A stretch of DNA of 59,552 nucleotides from XYD1-FULL-44-32 sp964355855. Its GTDB lineage: Bacteria; Patescibacteriota; Minisyncoccia; Phycocordibacterales; XYD1-FULL-46-19. The stretch is taken from the NCBI GenBank assembly GCA_964355855.1, contig CAYHFD010000003.1, positions 1 to 59,552 on the forward strand, read 5' to 3'. The notes under the pieces were generated by a model. That model ran no database searches and had not been told where the DNA came from. It saw only the letters and a program-made list of their open reading frames with translations. A program made the position numbers and the translations under genes. Positions 43,409 through 52,363 of the stretch are shown here, one piece after another. Position 1 is the stretch's first letter; every line of letters begins with the position of its first letter.

Positions 43409-43452
43409 CCCTTACCTAATAATCTTACGGTCGTAAGATTATTAGGTAAGGG
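43409..43452. promoter_or_regulatory. 44-nt palindrome overlapping the stop of the PaaX/Cas2-like gene
   Basis: Perfect arms of 21 bp (43409-43429 with 43432-43452) around a 2-nt centre. The gene's TAA stop (43442-43444) lies inside. The TACCTAAT/ATTAGGTA ends are shared with the palindrome upstream of the gene. Confidence 0.8.
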
Positions 43453-44002
43453 GTAAACTAAAAGTTTTTTTTAACCACATGTCATTCTCAATTGCTTCTA
43501 CTGTAAGGTATAGAACTTCAGAACCTACACCGAGTTTGAACTTTAAAAGCATCACCACTTCCCGACACTCGTAAGGAAAAACCCAAACGCTGTTTTGCAG
43601 TCGAACAAAACCCAAACCATGCAACCAATTCCGTAAATCATCCCTCTTATTTCGTCGGTGTTCTTTAATATCAAAAATAATCACTCGATATTTCTTGTCC
43701 CATTTTTTAGGCTTAACAATAGAAAGTTGTCCCATTTCGTATCTAGTTAAAATCTCTTCTCCTTTTTTAGTTACAACAAAAAAATTATTACCTTGTTTAT
43801 TTGTTTTTATCTTAAGAAGTCCCCGCTGAAGCGTGCGAGTAATAACAGTATCAACATACCATTTCCTATTCCTCTTTAGAGTGCCACCATCAAGTAATTT
43901 TAGTGCTTGCAGAGCGTTGGGAGCTAAAATAGCCACACTAATTACACCAGCCAGTTTAGCTGTCGATAGTATTATTTCCTGAATATTTAATTTAGCAATC
44001 AT
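43442..44002 (-). CDS. PaaX-like regulator with Cas2-type ferredoxin fold
   Basis: A 186-residue protein. The N-terminal winged helix (TVITRTLQRGLLKIKTNKQG... VVTKKGEEIL) is followed by a Cas2-like domain: KYRVIIFDIKEHRRNKRDDL, WLHGLGFVRLQNSVWVFP. This is the PaaX-type layout of a transcriptional repressor, not a CRISPR Cas2; no array or other cas gene is present. Palindromes sharing TACCTAAT flank both ends, so it likely represses itself. Ligand and other targets unknown. Confidence 0.78.
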   Translation of the reverse strand: MIAKLNIQEIILSTAKLAGVISVAILAPNALQALKLLDGGTLKRNRKWYVDTVITRTLQRGLLKIKTNKQGNNFFVVTKKGEEILTRYEMGQLSIVKPKKWDKKYRVIIFDIKEHRRNKRDDLRNWLHGLGFVRLQNSVWVFPYECREVVMLLKFKLGVGSEVLYLTVEAIENDMWLKKTFSLPLT

Positions 44003-44050
44003 AAAATGTAAGCCAGGTTTGCTTTAGTATTTTACCACCATCTATTTGTT

Positions 44051-44088
44051 TTACCTAATCTTTCTACGACCGTAAATGTATTAGGTAA
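44051..44088. promoter_or_regulatory. Palindrome upstream of the PaaX/Cas2-like gene
   Basis: Arms TTACCTAAT (44051-44059) and ATTAGGTAA (44080-44088) with an inner TACG/CGTA. It is a degenerate form of the perfect palindrome at the 3' end of the gene and sits upstream of the likely promoter. Confidence 0.7.
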
Positions 44089-44133
44089 GGTAAGTAAAGG
44101 AAAAATGATTAGGCCTCTTCTTATAAATTTTAT

Positions 44134-44823
44134 TTAAAATGAAGTTCGCTCCCCGCGCCAGCCGTCGATATTTTGGTGGTGACCGGAAAGCAGTACTTTT
44201 GGCACGCGGTGCTTTTTCTTTTTATACTCCAAAATTTCTGGTCGGGTATAGACTTCGCCCGAGGCAATGCGCCGTTCCTCCACCGACTCATCTTTACCCA
44301 AAACCCCCGGTAACTTGCGGGTAACAGTATCGAGCACCACCAGCGCTGGCAGTTCCCCACCGGTGAGCACATAGGGGCCCACCGAGATTTCTTCGGCTTT
44401 CAAAATCTTTTTTACCCGGCCATCGATGCCTTCATAGCGTCCAGAAATCATAATAAGTTCATCGTATTGTTTCGCCCACTTCGCCGCCAGTTCATTCGTA
44501 AACAGCCTCCCCCCCGGACTAAATATTATTGTCTTCGTTTTCTTCGTTTTTGATTTCGAATTTAGTGCTTGTTTCGAATTTCGGATTTTGTGCTTCGTGC
44601 TTATCCTCGCGACTGCTCGCAGTATTGGCTCCGCCTTCAACACCATCCCCGGCCCACCACCATATGGTCGTTCGTCGGCTTTGTGGTGCTTGTCTTTGGT
44701 AAAGTCACGCGGATTTAAAATTTTAACTTTGATTTTTTTGGTCCCGATGGCTCGACCAATAATCGAACTATTTAAATAGCTCGTGAGGGCCTCGGGTACG
44801 ACGGAAATAATGTTGAAGGTCAT
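44134..44823 (-). CDS. trmD: tRNA (guanine-N1)-methyltransferase with repeat-derived insert
   Basis: A 229-residue SPOUT methyltransferase that makes m1G37 to prevent frameshifting. Motifs: DERPYGGGPGM (about residue 50), IFSPGGRLF, ISGRYEGIDGRV and PYVLTGGELPALV of the knot. Residues 75-97 (STKHKIRNSKQALNSKSKTK...) are extra and are encoded by DNA (44538-44603) that matches the repeat at 49084-49122 and the arms at 44855-44974. The insert falls in a surface loop before the first knot strand and keeps the frame. Confidence 0.93.
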   Translation of the reverse strand: MTFNIISVVPEALTSYLNSSIIGRAIGTKKIKVKILNPRDFTKDKHHKADERPYGGGPGMVLKAEPILRAVARISTKHKIRNSKQALNSKSKTKKTKTIIFSPGGRLFTNELAAKWAKQYDELIMISGRYEGIDGRVKKILKAEEISVGPYVLTGGELPALVVLDTVTRKLPGVLGKDESVEERRIASGEVYTRPEILEYKKKKHRVPKVLLSGHHQNIDGWRGERTSF

Positions 44824-44854
44824 AGTGTAAATTTAAGCACGAAGAGTTCACGAT

Positions 44855-44974
44855 AAATCCGAAGCACGAAATCCGAAACAAATGGACTCAAAATCATAAA
44901 TCAAAAATTCTAAATGTTTTAAATTTTCCCCATTTATAATTTAGATATTGTTTCGGATTTCGTGCTTCGGATTT
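44855..44974. repeat. 120-bp MITE-like element with perfect 27-bp terminal inverted repeats
   Basis: Arms 44855-44881 and 44948-44974 are perfectly complementary; the 66-bp centre is AT-rich with no ORF. It lies between livF and trmD. The words GTGCTTCG and TTTCGAATTTCGG recur inside trmD and at 49084-49122. Confidence 0.8.
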
Positions 44975-44990
44975 CGGATTTTCGGCTAAA

Positions 44991-45728
44991 CTATCTAGCC
45001 GATACTGTTCCTCCCAAAAACACCCTCTCTAGCAGATCTCCCTGTGTAAGGTCACTGGGCTTCCCCTCCGCCGCCACCTCACCACGAGACAAAATATAGG
45101 CCCGGCTGGCAATACTTAGTAGAGATTTTAGATTGTGTTCCACCACCACAATGGCCATTTGCCGTCGATTATTTATTTCTTTAATCTTGGCAAAAACTTC
45201 TTTCACAATCTTGGGCGAGAGACCCAAAGACGGCTCGTCGAGGAGAAGCACCTTTGGGTCGGTCATCAAACCACGAGCGATTGCAAGCATCTGCTGCTGC
45301 CCACCGGACAAAGTACCGGACTTGGCTGAAAGTTTAGCTCGTAGAGCCGGAAAAATATCAATCACTTCTTCAATCCGCGACTTTACGATGTTCTTTTCTT
45401 TTACTCGATAGGCACCGATTTCGAGATTTTCATAGACGGACAAGTGATGGAACACCCGTCGCCCCTGTGGTACAAAGGCCAGACCCCGCCCCACCATTTC
45501 ATACGGCACCGGCTTTACTTCTTCCCCATGCCACCGTACCCGGCCAGCGGCGAGTGGTGCGAGGCCAAACATCGCCTTGAGCACAGTCGACTTCCCAGCG
45601 CCATTGGGCCCCAGGAGAGCCACAATCTCGTTTTCATCAACATAAATATCTACCCCCGCTAGAGCCTTTACTCCGCCGTAGGTGACATGAGTCTTTTCGA
45701 GTTGTAGTAGTTTTTCGGCAACTGTCAT
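44991..45728 (-). CDS. livF: Branched-chain amino acid ABC transporter ATPase LivF
   Basis: A 245-residue ATPase: Walker A LLGPNGAGKST, signature LSGGQQQMLAIARG, Walker B VLLLDEPSLGLSP and the LivF-type end. It powers uptake with LivG on the LivH-LivM channel. It is the last gene of the left unit; its ATG overlaps the upstream stop by 1 nt (TAATG), so it is translationally coupled to a binding protein. Confidence 0.93.
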   Translation of the reverse strand: MTVAEKLLQLEKTHVTYGGVKALAGVDIYVDENEIVALLGPNGAGKSTVLKAMFGLAPLAAGRVRWHGEEVKPVPYEMVGRGLAFVPQGRRVFHHLSVYENLEIGAYRVKEKNIVKSRIEEVIDIFPALRAKLSAKSGTLSGGQQQMLAIARGLMTDPKVLLLDEPSLGLSPKIVKEVFAKIKEINNRRQMAIVVVEHNLKSLLSIASRAYILSRGEVAAEGKPSDLTQGDLLERVFLGGTVSAR

Positions 45729-46843
45729 TATTTAACTTCAGTATAACCTTCGTCTGGGTTGACTGTATAGAGTTTGGCTTCGGCTTTATTGACCGTCGTG
45801 TTGTCTCCCGCTGTAAAATCAAGCTGTCCATCGGCGCTATTATACTTCACCTTCATAATGCCCTCGAGTAAATTGTCCGGGTTATTTTCTAGACCTTTAG
45901 CGATTGAACGCAAGGCTTCGTAGTGGTTCTGGGCTTCGAGAATTGGGTACACGCCATACTTATCTTCGAATTTACGAGCAAACTCTTCATTTGGCCGCCA
46001 GTCCATGAACCAAACATTTTTCACATATTCGCGGGGCATACCTTGTGCTTCAATACCATCAACAACGATAGTGGTAGCAAGCACCTTCTGCCGAAGACCA
46101 AGGTCGGTGTAGGCTTTAAATAAAGCTACTGGAGATGAAGATGTCACCAGTAGAGCATCAGCATCCGTTGCCTTTATTTTCAATAGTTCGGTACGATAAG
46201 TCGAAATGAAATCTGCTGTACATTCCTCCGAAAGAATCTTAATCCCTTTTTCAGTGGCTACTTGTCTGAATAATTGGCTATGGGCTTTACCCCAAGCGTC
46301 ATTCCAGCAAAGGATAGAGGCTGTCTTGATATCGGGATTGATATTAAAAAACTTCTCGACTGCTGGGCGCTGACCTTCGACCGTGTGACCAACAGTAAAA
46401 AAATAAGGACTTGCCCCCTCCACGGCACGATTCATCACTGTTGGCGAAATAAGGACAATTTTGTTTTGATCAGCCAGCGGAATGAGGGGGTTAGTGATGA
46501 AAGACCAGACATCACCAATCACCACTTGGACTTTATCTATCGTCACTAATTTCTGAAAAGCGCTGACTGATTTAGCTGGGTTGGTCTCACTGTCTTCAAA
46601 CACCAGCTCGAGTGGTCGACCCTTGATTCCCCCGTCCTCATTTATTTCCTCCGCCGCCATTTCCAAAGCTTTTTTACCGTAGTCAGTCCAAGCACTAGCC
46701 GAACCAGTCAGGCCATAGACCACGCCAATCTTGATCGGTTCACCGGTAGCAGGAACAGTCTTATTAGTCTGAAAATACCAGGCAAGGCCCAGGATAATAA
46801 CAATAATTGCTACTCCGCCCCAGATTTTTTTATTTTTATCCAT
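45728..46843 (-). CDS. Leu/Ile/Val-type substrate-binding protein 1
   Basis: A 371-residue type I periplasmic-binding fold. An uncleaved membrane helix (residues 8-24) anchors it in place of a lipobox. IKIGVVYGLTGSASAW starts the first lobe, AAEEINEDGGIKGRPLELVFED is the family hallmark and VVIGDVWS lines the pocket. It lacks the LivJ-type Cys pair. The most 3' of the binding proteins, coupled to livF. Confidence 0.9.
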   Translation of the reverse strand: MDKNKKIWGGVAIIVIILGLAWYFQTNKTVPATGEPIKIGVVYGLTGSASAWTDYGKKALEMAAEEINEDGGIKGRPLELVFEDSETNPAKSVSAFQKLVTIDKVQVVIGDVWSFITNPLIPLADQNKIVLISPTVMNRAVEGASPYFFTVGHTVEGQRPAVEKFFNINPDIKTASILCWNDAWGKAHSQLFRQVATEKGIKILSEECTADFISTYRTELLKIKATDADALLVTSSSPVALFKAYTDLGLRQKVLATTIVVDGIEAQGMPREYVKNVWFMDWRPNEEFARKFEDKYGVYPILEAQNHYEALRSIAKGLENNPDNLLEGIMKVKYNSADGQLDFTAGDNTTVNKAEAKLYTVNPDEGYTEVK

Positions 46844-46849
46844 AACTTA

Positions 46850-47974
46850 TTATTTAATACCTGTTAGCACGCCGTTCTTAATCACTTGCACTTTCACTGG
46901 GGTGTTGGCGCTAGCGTGGTCGGTAGTAAAACTAATTTTACCATTGATAGTTTTAAATTCAGTGGTCTCAAGATAAGTAGCCACCTGGTCGGTACTTTCG
47001 GCTTTAGCAATCGCTTCCGCTAAAACATAGACCGTATCATAGACCTTGTCGGCCGATTTAGCGGGACCGATACCATATTTCTTAGTGAAAACTTTTTCAA
47101 AGTCAGCACTGCTGGTCTCCCAGTTTAGGACCACCACTCCCTCCAGCAAAGTCTTGTCAACATCAGCATTCTGCAAAGCGTCTAAAATGAGTACGTGGGT
47201 AATAATCGTCGGCGTGTAACCCAGTTCCTTCGAGCGCTGGAGAAAGTTCAAGGTGTCAATATCAAGCGCATCAATAAAAACAGTGTCGACACCAGCTGTT
47301 TTCAGCTTCAACACCGTGGTGCGAAAATCATTACCGCCCAAAGTGTTGTAACTTTCGTCGAGCACAGCTGGCTTCCCTAGACCCACCATCACGGTGTTCA
47401 AGGTCTTGGCAATCTCGGCGCCGAACCCCGAGTTGTAGTGGACCACCGCCACTTTTTCCGCTTTGCTGTCTTTCAAGTAGCCCTCAAGGGTGGCCACAAC
47501 TTTACTAAAGTCGGAAAGCATAACAAAGCTGTAGTCATTGAGGTCAAAACTGCCCGCAATACGAAAGTTGGTCGGTGAAATAAGGGCAATCTTTTTTGAC
47601 AGGGCTAAAGGCATAAGCGGTTGGGTCGTAAAATCCCACAAACTGCCAATTACCCCTTCCACCTTGTCGACATCAACCAGTTTATTGAAAGCAGTCACGG
47701 CCTTGGTTGGGTCGGTCACATCGTCTTCAATAGTTATTTCTACTGGTCGGCCATCGATACCGCCATTATTATTTATTTCCTCTTCCGCTAGCACAAGCGC
47801 CTTTTGGGCGTATTCGCCAGTACCAGCCGCCACGCCTGTCATAGAAATGACCGCCCCAATCTTTATCGGTTCCCCTGTCGCCGGTGTCACTGCTTTATCT
47901 TTTTGGGCGTACCAAATCCCACCCAAGATGATAACGATGATTAGGACGACAATGGTGATGATTTTATTATTCAT
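46850..47974 (-). CDS. Leu/Ile/Val-type substrate-binding protein 2
   Basis: A 374-residue protein. The anchor MNNKIITIVVLIIVIILGG is nearly the same as that of protein 3, while the pocket region (VIGSLWDFTTQPL, ISPTNFRIAGS) differs, so the anchors may have been copied by gene conversion. ALVLAEEEINNNGGIDGRPV is the family motif. Its start overlaps the end of gene 3 by 8 nt and its stop is 6 nt from gene 1. Confidence 0.9.
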   Translation of the reverse strand: MNNKIITIVVLIIVIILGGIWYAQKDKAVTPATGEPIKIGAVISMTGVAAGTGEYAQKALVLAEEEINNNGGIDGRPVEITIEDDVTDPTKAVTAFNKLVDVDKVEGVIGSLWDFTTQPLMPLALSKKIALISPTNFRIAGSFDLNDYSFVMLSDFSKVVATLEGYLKDSKAEKVAVVHYNSGFGAEIAKTLNTVMVGLGKPAVLDESYNTLGGNDFRTTVLKLKTAGVDTVFIDALDIDTLNFLQRSKELGYTPTIITHVLILDALQNADVDKTLLEGVVVLNWETSSADFEKVFTKKYGIGPAKSADKVYDTVYVLAEAIAKAESTDQVATYLETTEFKTINGKISFTTDHASANTPVKVQVIKNGVLTGIK

Positions 47975-49052
47975 ATTTTACAAATTGATTATCTTTTATT
48001 GTTTTTAAAATAAGCGGCAAAGCAAATTCATTACCTTCAATAGACCCGTACACACCAAGGGCTCCTTCAAAATCCTGAACCGAGGTAAGATATTTCATTA
48101 TTGCTTCCGTCGAAGACCGTTCTCTTTCTGAAGCCTGGCTTAACATTAGAATGGCATCATACATATGAGCCGACCCTGGTCCGGGCGCCTTTTTATACAC
48201 TTCCGTATATTTATTAGCAAACCATAGCTCTGGGTCAGCGGCTTGAGTATAGACCACGCCATCGAGAGCCCCTTGGGCAGAAGTTAGAGTTTCTTCACCC
48301 TCAATAAAATTGAAACCGACAAAGTCTCCTGTGTATCCCAAAGTCTTGGCCTGACGAGCAAATTCGCCGGCCCTACCCGGCAAGAGGCCAACAACTATCA
48401 CTTGGGGCTTCTGGGCTAAAATCTTGGCAATAGATGTCCTAAAATCTTTAGTGTCGGGAGCGACTTGTTCCGTGGCTACTTCCTTAGCAGAAAAGCCCGC
48501 TGTCAATTTTAGACTATTGTAAGCCGCTTGAATGCCGTCGTGGACAGCAACAACTGAAGCAATTTTCTCGTATTCTTTATCATTTAAAAATTCCCCGATT
48601 TTCTTTCCTTCTTCCGCCGTTGAGATTTCTAAACGAACAACATTTTCTCTATCTTTTTGAACTGGCGCCGAGGCAATAGCGATGAGCGGAATATCAAGCT
48701 CATCCGCGAGTGGTGCCAAAGCCGAACACGGGCTTGATGTAAAGCAAACGACCAGATTTATCTTGTCGACAGAAACTAATTTATTAAACGCCGACACTGA
48801 CTTTATTGGATCAAAAGCATCATCTTCGATCAGAAGTTTAATATCCTTTTTCTCTTTTTCTGACAGACCATCGTAGGCAAGCATGGCACCATTTTTAGCA
48901 TTTTCTCCGAGAGAAGCCACTTCGCCAGACAAAGGTAAAATGAGACCTACTTTATAAACATTACCGGTCTCTTTGTCTCCGTTTGCATACCAAATCCCGC
49001 CCAAGATGATGACGATGACTAAAACGACGATGGTGATGATTTTGTTGTTCAT
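47967..49052 (-). CDS. Leu/Ile/Val-type substrate-binding protein 3
   Basis: A 361-residue protein, the shortest and most divergent copy. The family motif is altered to MLAYDGLSEKEKKDIKLLIED and the GGI(D/K)G turn is missing. The pocket has VVCFTSSPCSALAP with two Cys. The anchor is shared with protein 2. A different ligand is likely. It follows livG across a 67-bp gap that holds the 49084-49122 repeat. Confidence 0.87.
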   Translation of the reverse strand: MNNKIITIVVLVIVIILGGIWYANGDKETGNVYKVGLILPLSGEVASLGENAKNGAMLAYDGLSEKEKKDIKLLIEDDAFDPIKSVSAFNKLVSVDKINLVVCFTSSPCSALAPLADELDIPLIAIASAPVQKDRENVVRLEISTAEEGKKIGEFLNDKEYEKIASVVAVHDGIQAAYNSLKLTAGFSAKEVATEQVAPDTKDFRTSIAKILAQKPQVIVVGLLPGRAGEFARQAKTLGYTGDFVGFNFIEGEETLTSAQGALDGVVYTQAADPELWFANKYTEVYKKAPGPGSAHMYDAILMLSQASERERSSTEAIMKYLTSVQDFEGALGVYGSIEGNEFALPLILKTIKDNQFVKYE

Positions 49053-49083
49053 ATTTGTTTATTATTTAAAATTTTTATTTTTC

Positions 49084-49122
49084 GTGCTTGTTTCGAATTT
49101 CGGGTTTCGTGCTTCGTGCTTA
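49084..49122. repeat. 39-bp repeat also present inside trmD
   Basis: It differs at two positions from 44565-44603 in the trmD coding sequence. It overlaps the livG stop codon and fills most of the gap to binding protein 3. Confidence 0.8.
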
Positions 49123-49848
49123 TTCCCCTAGATATGCTTCCACCACTTCTCGCTTTGAAAGCACTTCATATGGTTTGCCAGCCGCAAGCAGTTCCCCAGC
49201 ATCAAGCACCACCACCGTATCGGACAACTCACGAATGAGGTCCATATTATGCTCAATCAATACTACTGTTTTCCCAGCCATTTTCAACTCCCTTAGCACC
49301 CCCGAGACAATCTTGACCATCTCGGTAAAAAGACCAGCAAAAGGCTCGTCAAAGAAGTAAATGTCGGCTGGCATTGCCAGCGCCCGAGCGACTTCCAATA
49401 ATTTTCGTTGGCCGTAGGACAGATTGACCGCGAGCGCGTCGCGCTTGTCCCACAGCCCAATCTGTCGTAGCAAGCGCTCGGCCTCGTCGAGGTGAAATTT
49501 TTTATGCCGCTCGAAAAAAGCCGAGAAAATATTCCGCTCGGTGAGAACCACCAACAGGTTGTCGAGCACTGTCATCTGCTCGAACAGCCGCACATCCTGA
49601 AAAGTCCGAGTGATACCGTACTCGGCCACATCGTAGGCCTGAAGCCGGTCGAGCTTCAGCTTGTCGCCAATATAGACCGCCCCGTCATCAAAGGGCATCA
49701 CGCCGGTAAGAAGGTTCACCAAGGTCGACTTGCCCGAGCCATTGGGACCGATAATACCGGTGATTTGCCCCGGCGCGAAATCAAGTGACAGATTATGCAC
49801 CGCCTTCACCCCGTCAAAATGTTTTTTTAGATTTTTAGTGGAAAGCAT
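49120..49848 (-). CDS. livG: Branched-chain amino acid ABC transporter ATPase LivG
   Basis: A 242-residue ATPase: Walker A IIGPNGSGKST, signature LSYGQRKLLEVARAL, Walker B YFFDEPFAGL, and the LivG-type C-terminal tail. It pairs with LivF. Its ATG directly abuts the stop codon of binding protein 4. Confidence 0.93.
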   Translation of the reverse strand: MLSTKNLKKHFDGVKAVHNLSLDFAPGQITGIIGPNGSGKSTLVNLLTGVMPFDDGAVYIGDKLKLDRLQAYDVAEYGITRTFQDVRLFEQMTVLDNLLVVLTERNIFSAFFERHKKFHLDEAERLLRQIGLWDKRDALAVNLSYGQRKLLEVARALAMPADIYFFDEPFAGLFTEMVKIVSGVLRELKMAGKTVVLIEHNMDLIRELSDTVVVLDAGELLAAGKPYEVLSKREVVEAYLGE

Positions 49849-51003
49849 TTATTTTTCCAGCTTAACAAATTGAGTGTTTTTTACGACTTGAACATTGAAG
49901 TTGGTAACAGTATCGCCATCAAGATCGAACGTAATGTCGCCCGAAACTCCCTTGTAATTTTGCACCTTGGAAATATTGTCCTTGAGGCATTCACCGTCTG
50001 TGTCTACACCGCATTCCTGCTGGGCTGTGGCAATAATGTTTAACGCGTCAAAAGCTCTGGCACTATAAAGCTGCTGTGGCCCAGGGTTTTTCTTGTATTT
50101 TTCCAAATAACTAGACACGAAGCTTTTTACCTGACGATTAGCTCGGTTAGAAAAGTCTGGGGTAGAGGTAATAACAATCAATCCTTCGGCCGCGTTACCA
50201 CTGGTGTTAAAGAACGAATCACCGCCAATGATCGCGCCTGCGGCTACAAATTTTTTAACCATACCCATTTCTTTACTCTGTTTTAAAATCAGCGCTCCCT
50301 CTTTGGGATATGACACCAGATAAACAAGTTCGGTCGAATCTTCCTGAAGTTTGGTTAGTTGGGTTCGAAAATCTGAGCCATTTGACGCGAACAAATCTAC
50401 TGTCGAGACAGTACCACCCAACTTTTGAAATTCTTCTTTAAAAAGATTAGCGACGCTTTCGCCATAATCGTTATTAATCCTAAGAATAGCTATCTGGGAT
50501 TGTTTAAGTTCGTTAAAAACAAAATTGGCAGTGTATTTAGCTTCGTCGGCCGAGGTCGGAAAATTACGAAACGTAAAATCATTTGGGGTACTGTAACTCG
50601 CCGCGGCTGTGGCCACACCGAATTGAACCACCTTGTCCTGATTAACAATCGGGGTCAAAGCTACACCGACACCCGAACCCCAAGTTATAACAGATTGAAT
50701 ATTATATTTTTCCCTTAGACTTCGATAAGAAGAAATAGCTTTATTTGTATCACCTTGACTATCCTCGTAAACAACTTCGACTTTTATTTTATGTTTTTTA
50801 TTAATTTCAGTCTGCGCCAGCTCTAGTCCTTGTCTCACCCATTCCCCTTGCTCTGCATTATTGCCACTCAAAGGTAAAATAGCGCCAATTTTAAAAGATT
50901 CACTAAGACTGGGCTCTTTTTTGCTATCCCGAAACCACCAAATACCGCCGAAAATAACGATGATTCCGACAAGGCCGATAAGAGTTTGCTTGGACATAGG
51001 CAA
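49849..51003 (-). CDS. Leu/Ile/Val-type substrate-binding protein 4
   Basis: A 384-residue protein. Anchor helix at residues 6-22, first lobe FKIGAILPLSGNNAEQG, LAQTEINKKHKIKVEVVYED, pocket ITWGSGVGVALTP. Unlike the rest it has a Cys pair near the C-terminus (QECGVDTDGEC). The GGIxG turn is lost. It lies upstream of livG without a gap. Confidence 0.9.
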   Translation of the reverse strand: MPMSKQTLIGLVGIIVIFGGIWWFRDSKKEPSLSESFKIGAILPLSGNNAEQGEWVRQGLELAQTEINKKHKIKVEVVYEDSQGDTNKAISSYRSLREKYNIQSVITWGSGVGVALTPIVNQDKVVQFGVATAAASYSTPNDFTFRNFPTSADEAKYTANFVFNELKQSQIAILRINNDYGESVANLFKEEFQKLGGTVSTVDLFASNGSDFRTQLTKLQEDSTELVYLVSYPKEGALILKQSKEMGMVKKFVAAGAIIGGDSFFNTSGNAAEGLIVITSTPDFSNRANRQVKSFVSSYLEKYKKNPGPQQLYSARAFDALNIIATAQQECGVDTDGECLKDNISKVQNYKGVSGDITFDLDGDTVTNFNVQVVKNTQFVKLEK

Positions 51004-51124
51004 AATGACTTAAATTATATAAATCCTAAAACCGCAAAAAAACCGCGGTTCGGACGGCGCCAAGCCAAGCTTGGTGCTTAATCTTAAGTATGTCATTTTT
51101 GCCCGCTTTGGCAATGGTCGCTTT

Positions 51125-52273
51125 TTAGTCCACTGGAACGTATTTTCCAGCTCTGACGGTCTTCATTATGAAAGTATTTTCTGGTGTCTCCACAAAACCC
51201 TGCCCATCAAAAACTATTTTGGGTAAACCAGTACCGCTAATTTTGACCTTTAAAATTGCTTTCTGTAATTTTTCTCCTCCCTGACCACTGGTCTCTTTGA
51301 GAGCCACCGCAATCACCCGCCCCGCGTCATAGGCGGTCGCCGCCGAGGGGAATTCCGGACGGTGGCCAAAACGCTTGGCATATCGCTGCGCAAATGCTTC
51401 ATATTTTTCAGTCTCGCGCGGTGTCGAAAAATAAATATTTTCCATATCACGCGGACAGTTGCGAAGAGCAATATTATTACCAGCCGCTTCGGTCGAAAGC
51501 AGGGGTATATTTATACCCATTTCACGCATTTGTTTTAAAACTGTACATTGGTTATAATCACCCACCACCATAAATAAGGCGTCCGGGTTTTTAGTTTTAA
51601 TTTTAGTAAGTGGCGTACGAAAATCTGTCAGTAACGGATTACCAAGATCAACATCTTTAACTATTTCAACTCCATATTTGGCGGCCTCGTTAGTAAAATA
51701 AGTGGCGGTAAACTGCCAAAAACCGGCCCCGAGCGGGCGCATAATCGCTATTTTCTTATAACCCTTGGCCTGGGCATAACCCAAAAGTTCTTCAATCCCA
51801 ACCCGGTTGTCATACCAAGTCGAGAAAAAGTAATCAAAGTTAGTTTTTGATTCTAGGTCGTTGGTATTATCAGCCCCAATCATTGGCACTTTGGCTTTCT
51901 CGGTAACCGGTAAAATAGCAAAAGCTGGTTCGTCCCATTGTGGACCGACAATGGCCACCACCTTGTCCACACTAACCAATTTTTGAGCCACCGCTGGGGC
52001 CACCTTTAGTTTGTCGATTGAAACATCCTCTTTAATTAAAACCAGTGGTCGCCCCGCTATACCACCCAAAGCATTTATTTCCTCAATCGCTAATTGAGCG
52101 CCATTGGACTCTTCTACCCCTACCGCCACCCCTATTCCCGTAAGAGCCGAGATGCTACCAATTTTGATTGGTTCATTTTCAGCTGGTGGATTTTTGTTGG
52201 TCTGAAAAAGACCAAAGGTTATCACCCCCACCACCACAACAACAATGATTATTAAGTTTTTTGGGCTATTCAT
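51125..52273 (-). CDS. Leu/Ile/Val-type substrate-binding protein 5
   Basis: A 382-residue protein. Anchor helix at residues 6-23, IKIGSISALTGIGVAVG, LAIEEINALGGIAGRPL, pocket AIVGPQWDEPAFAIL. No LivJ-type Cys pair. It is the first gene of the left minus-strand unit and divergent from the TrmB-like regulator, which makes it the most likely regulated copy. Confidence 0.9.
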   Translation of the reverse strand: MNSPKNLIIIVVVVVGVITFGLFQTNKNPPAENEPIKIGSISALTGIGVAVGVEESNGAQLAIEEINALGGIAGRPLVLIKEDVSIDKLKVAPAVAQKLVSVDKVVAIVGPQWDEPAFAILPVTEKAKVPMIGADNTNDLESKTNFDYFFSTWYDNRVGIEELLGYAQAKGYKKIAIMRPLGAGFWQFTATYFTNEAAKYGVEIVKDVDLGNPLLTDFRTPLTKIKTKNPDALFMVVGDYNQCTVLKQMREMGINIPLLSTEAAGNNIALRNCPRDMENIYFSTPRETEKYEAFAQRYAKRFGHRPEFPSAATAYDAGRVIAVALKETSGQGGEKLQKAILKVKISGTGLPKIVFDGQGFVETPENTFIMKTVRAGKYVPVD

Positions 52274-52301
52274 AAGTAATACTGATTAATTTTGACTGGA
52301 T

Positions 52302-52330
52302 TTGCCTAAATCTATAACTTAATATATAAT
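52302..52330 (+). promoter_or_regulatory. Promoter of the TrmB-like regulator
   Basis: TTGCCT (52302-52307), 17 nt, TATAAT (52325-52330). The leader then holds CTCTCC/GGAGAG, whose right arm doubles as the ribosome-binding site before the ATG at 52364. Confidence 0.7.
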
Positions 52331-52363
52331 GTCGTCAAACTCTCCTGTATGGGAGAGCAATAT

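Noticed and set aside
43442..44002. CRISPR Cas2
   Set aside because: The C-terminal fold is Cas2-like, but a winged helix precedes it and no array, cas1 or effector is present; PaaX-type regulator fits better.
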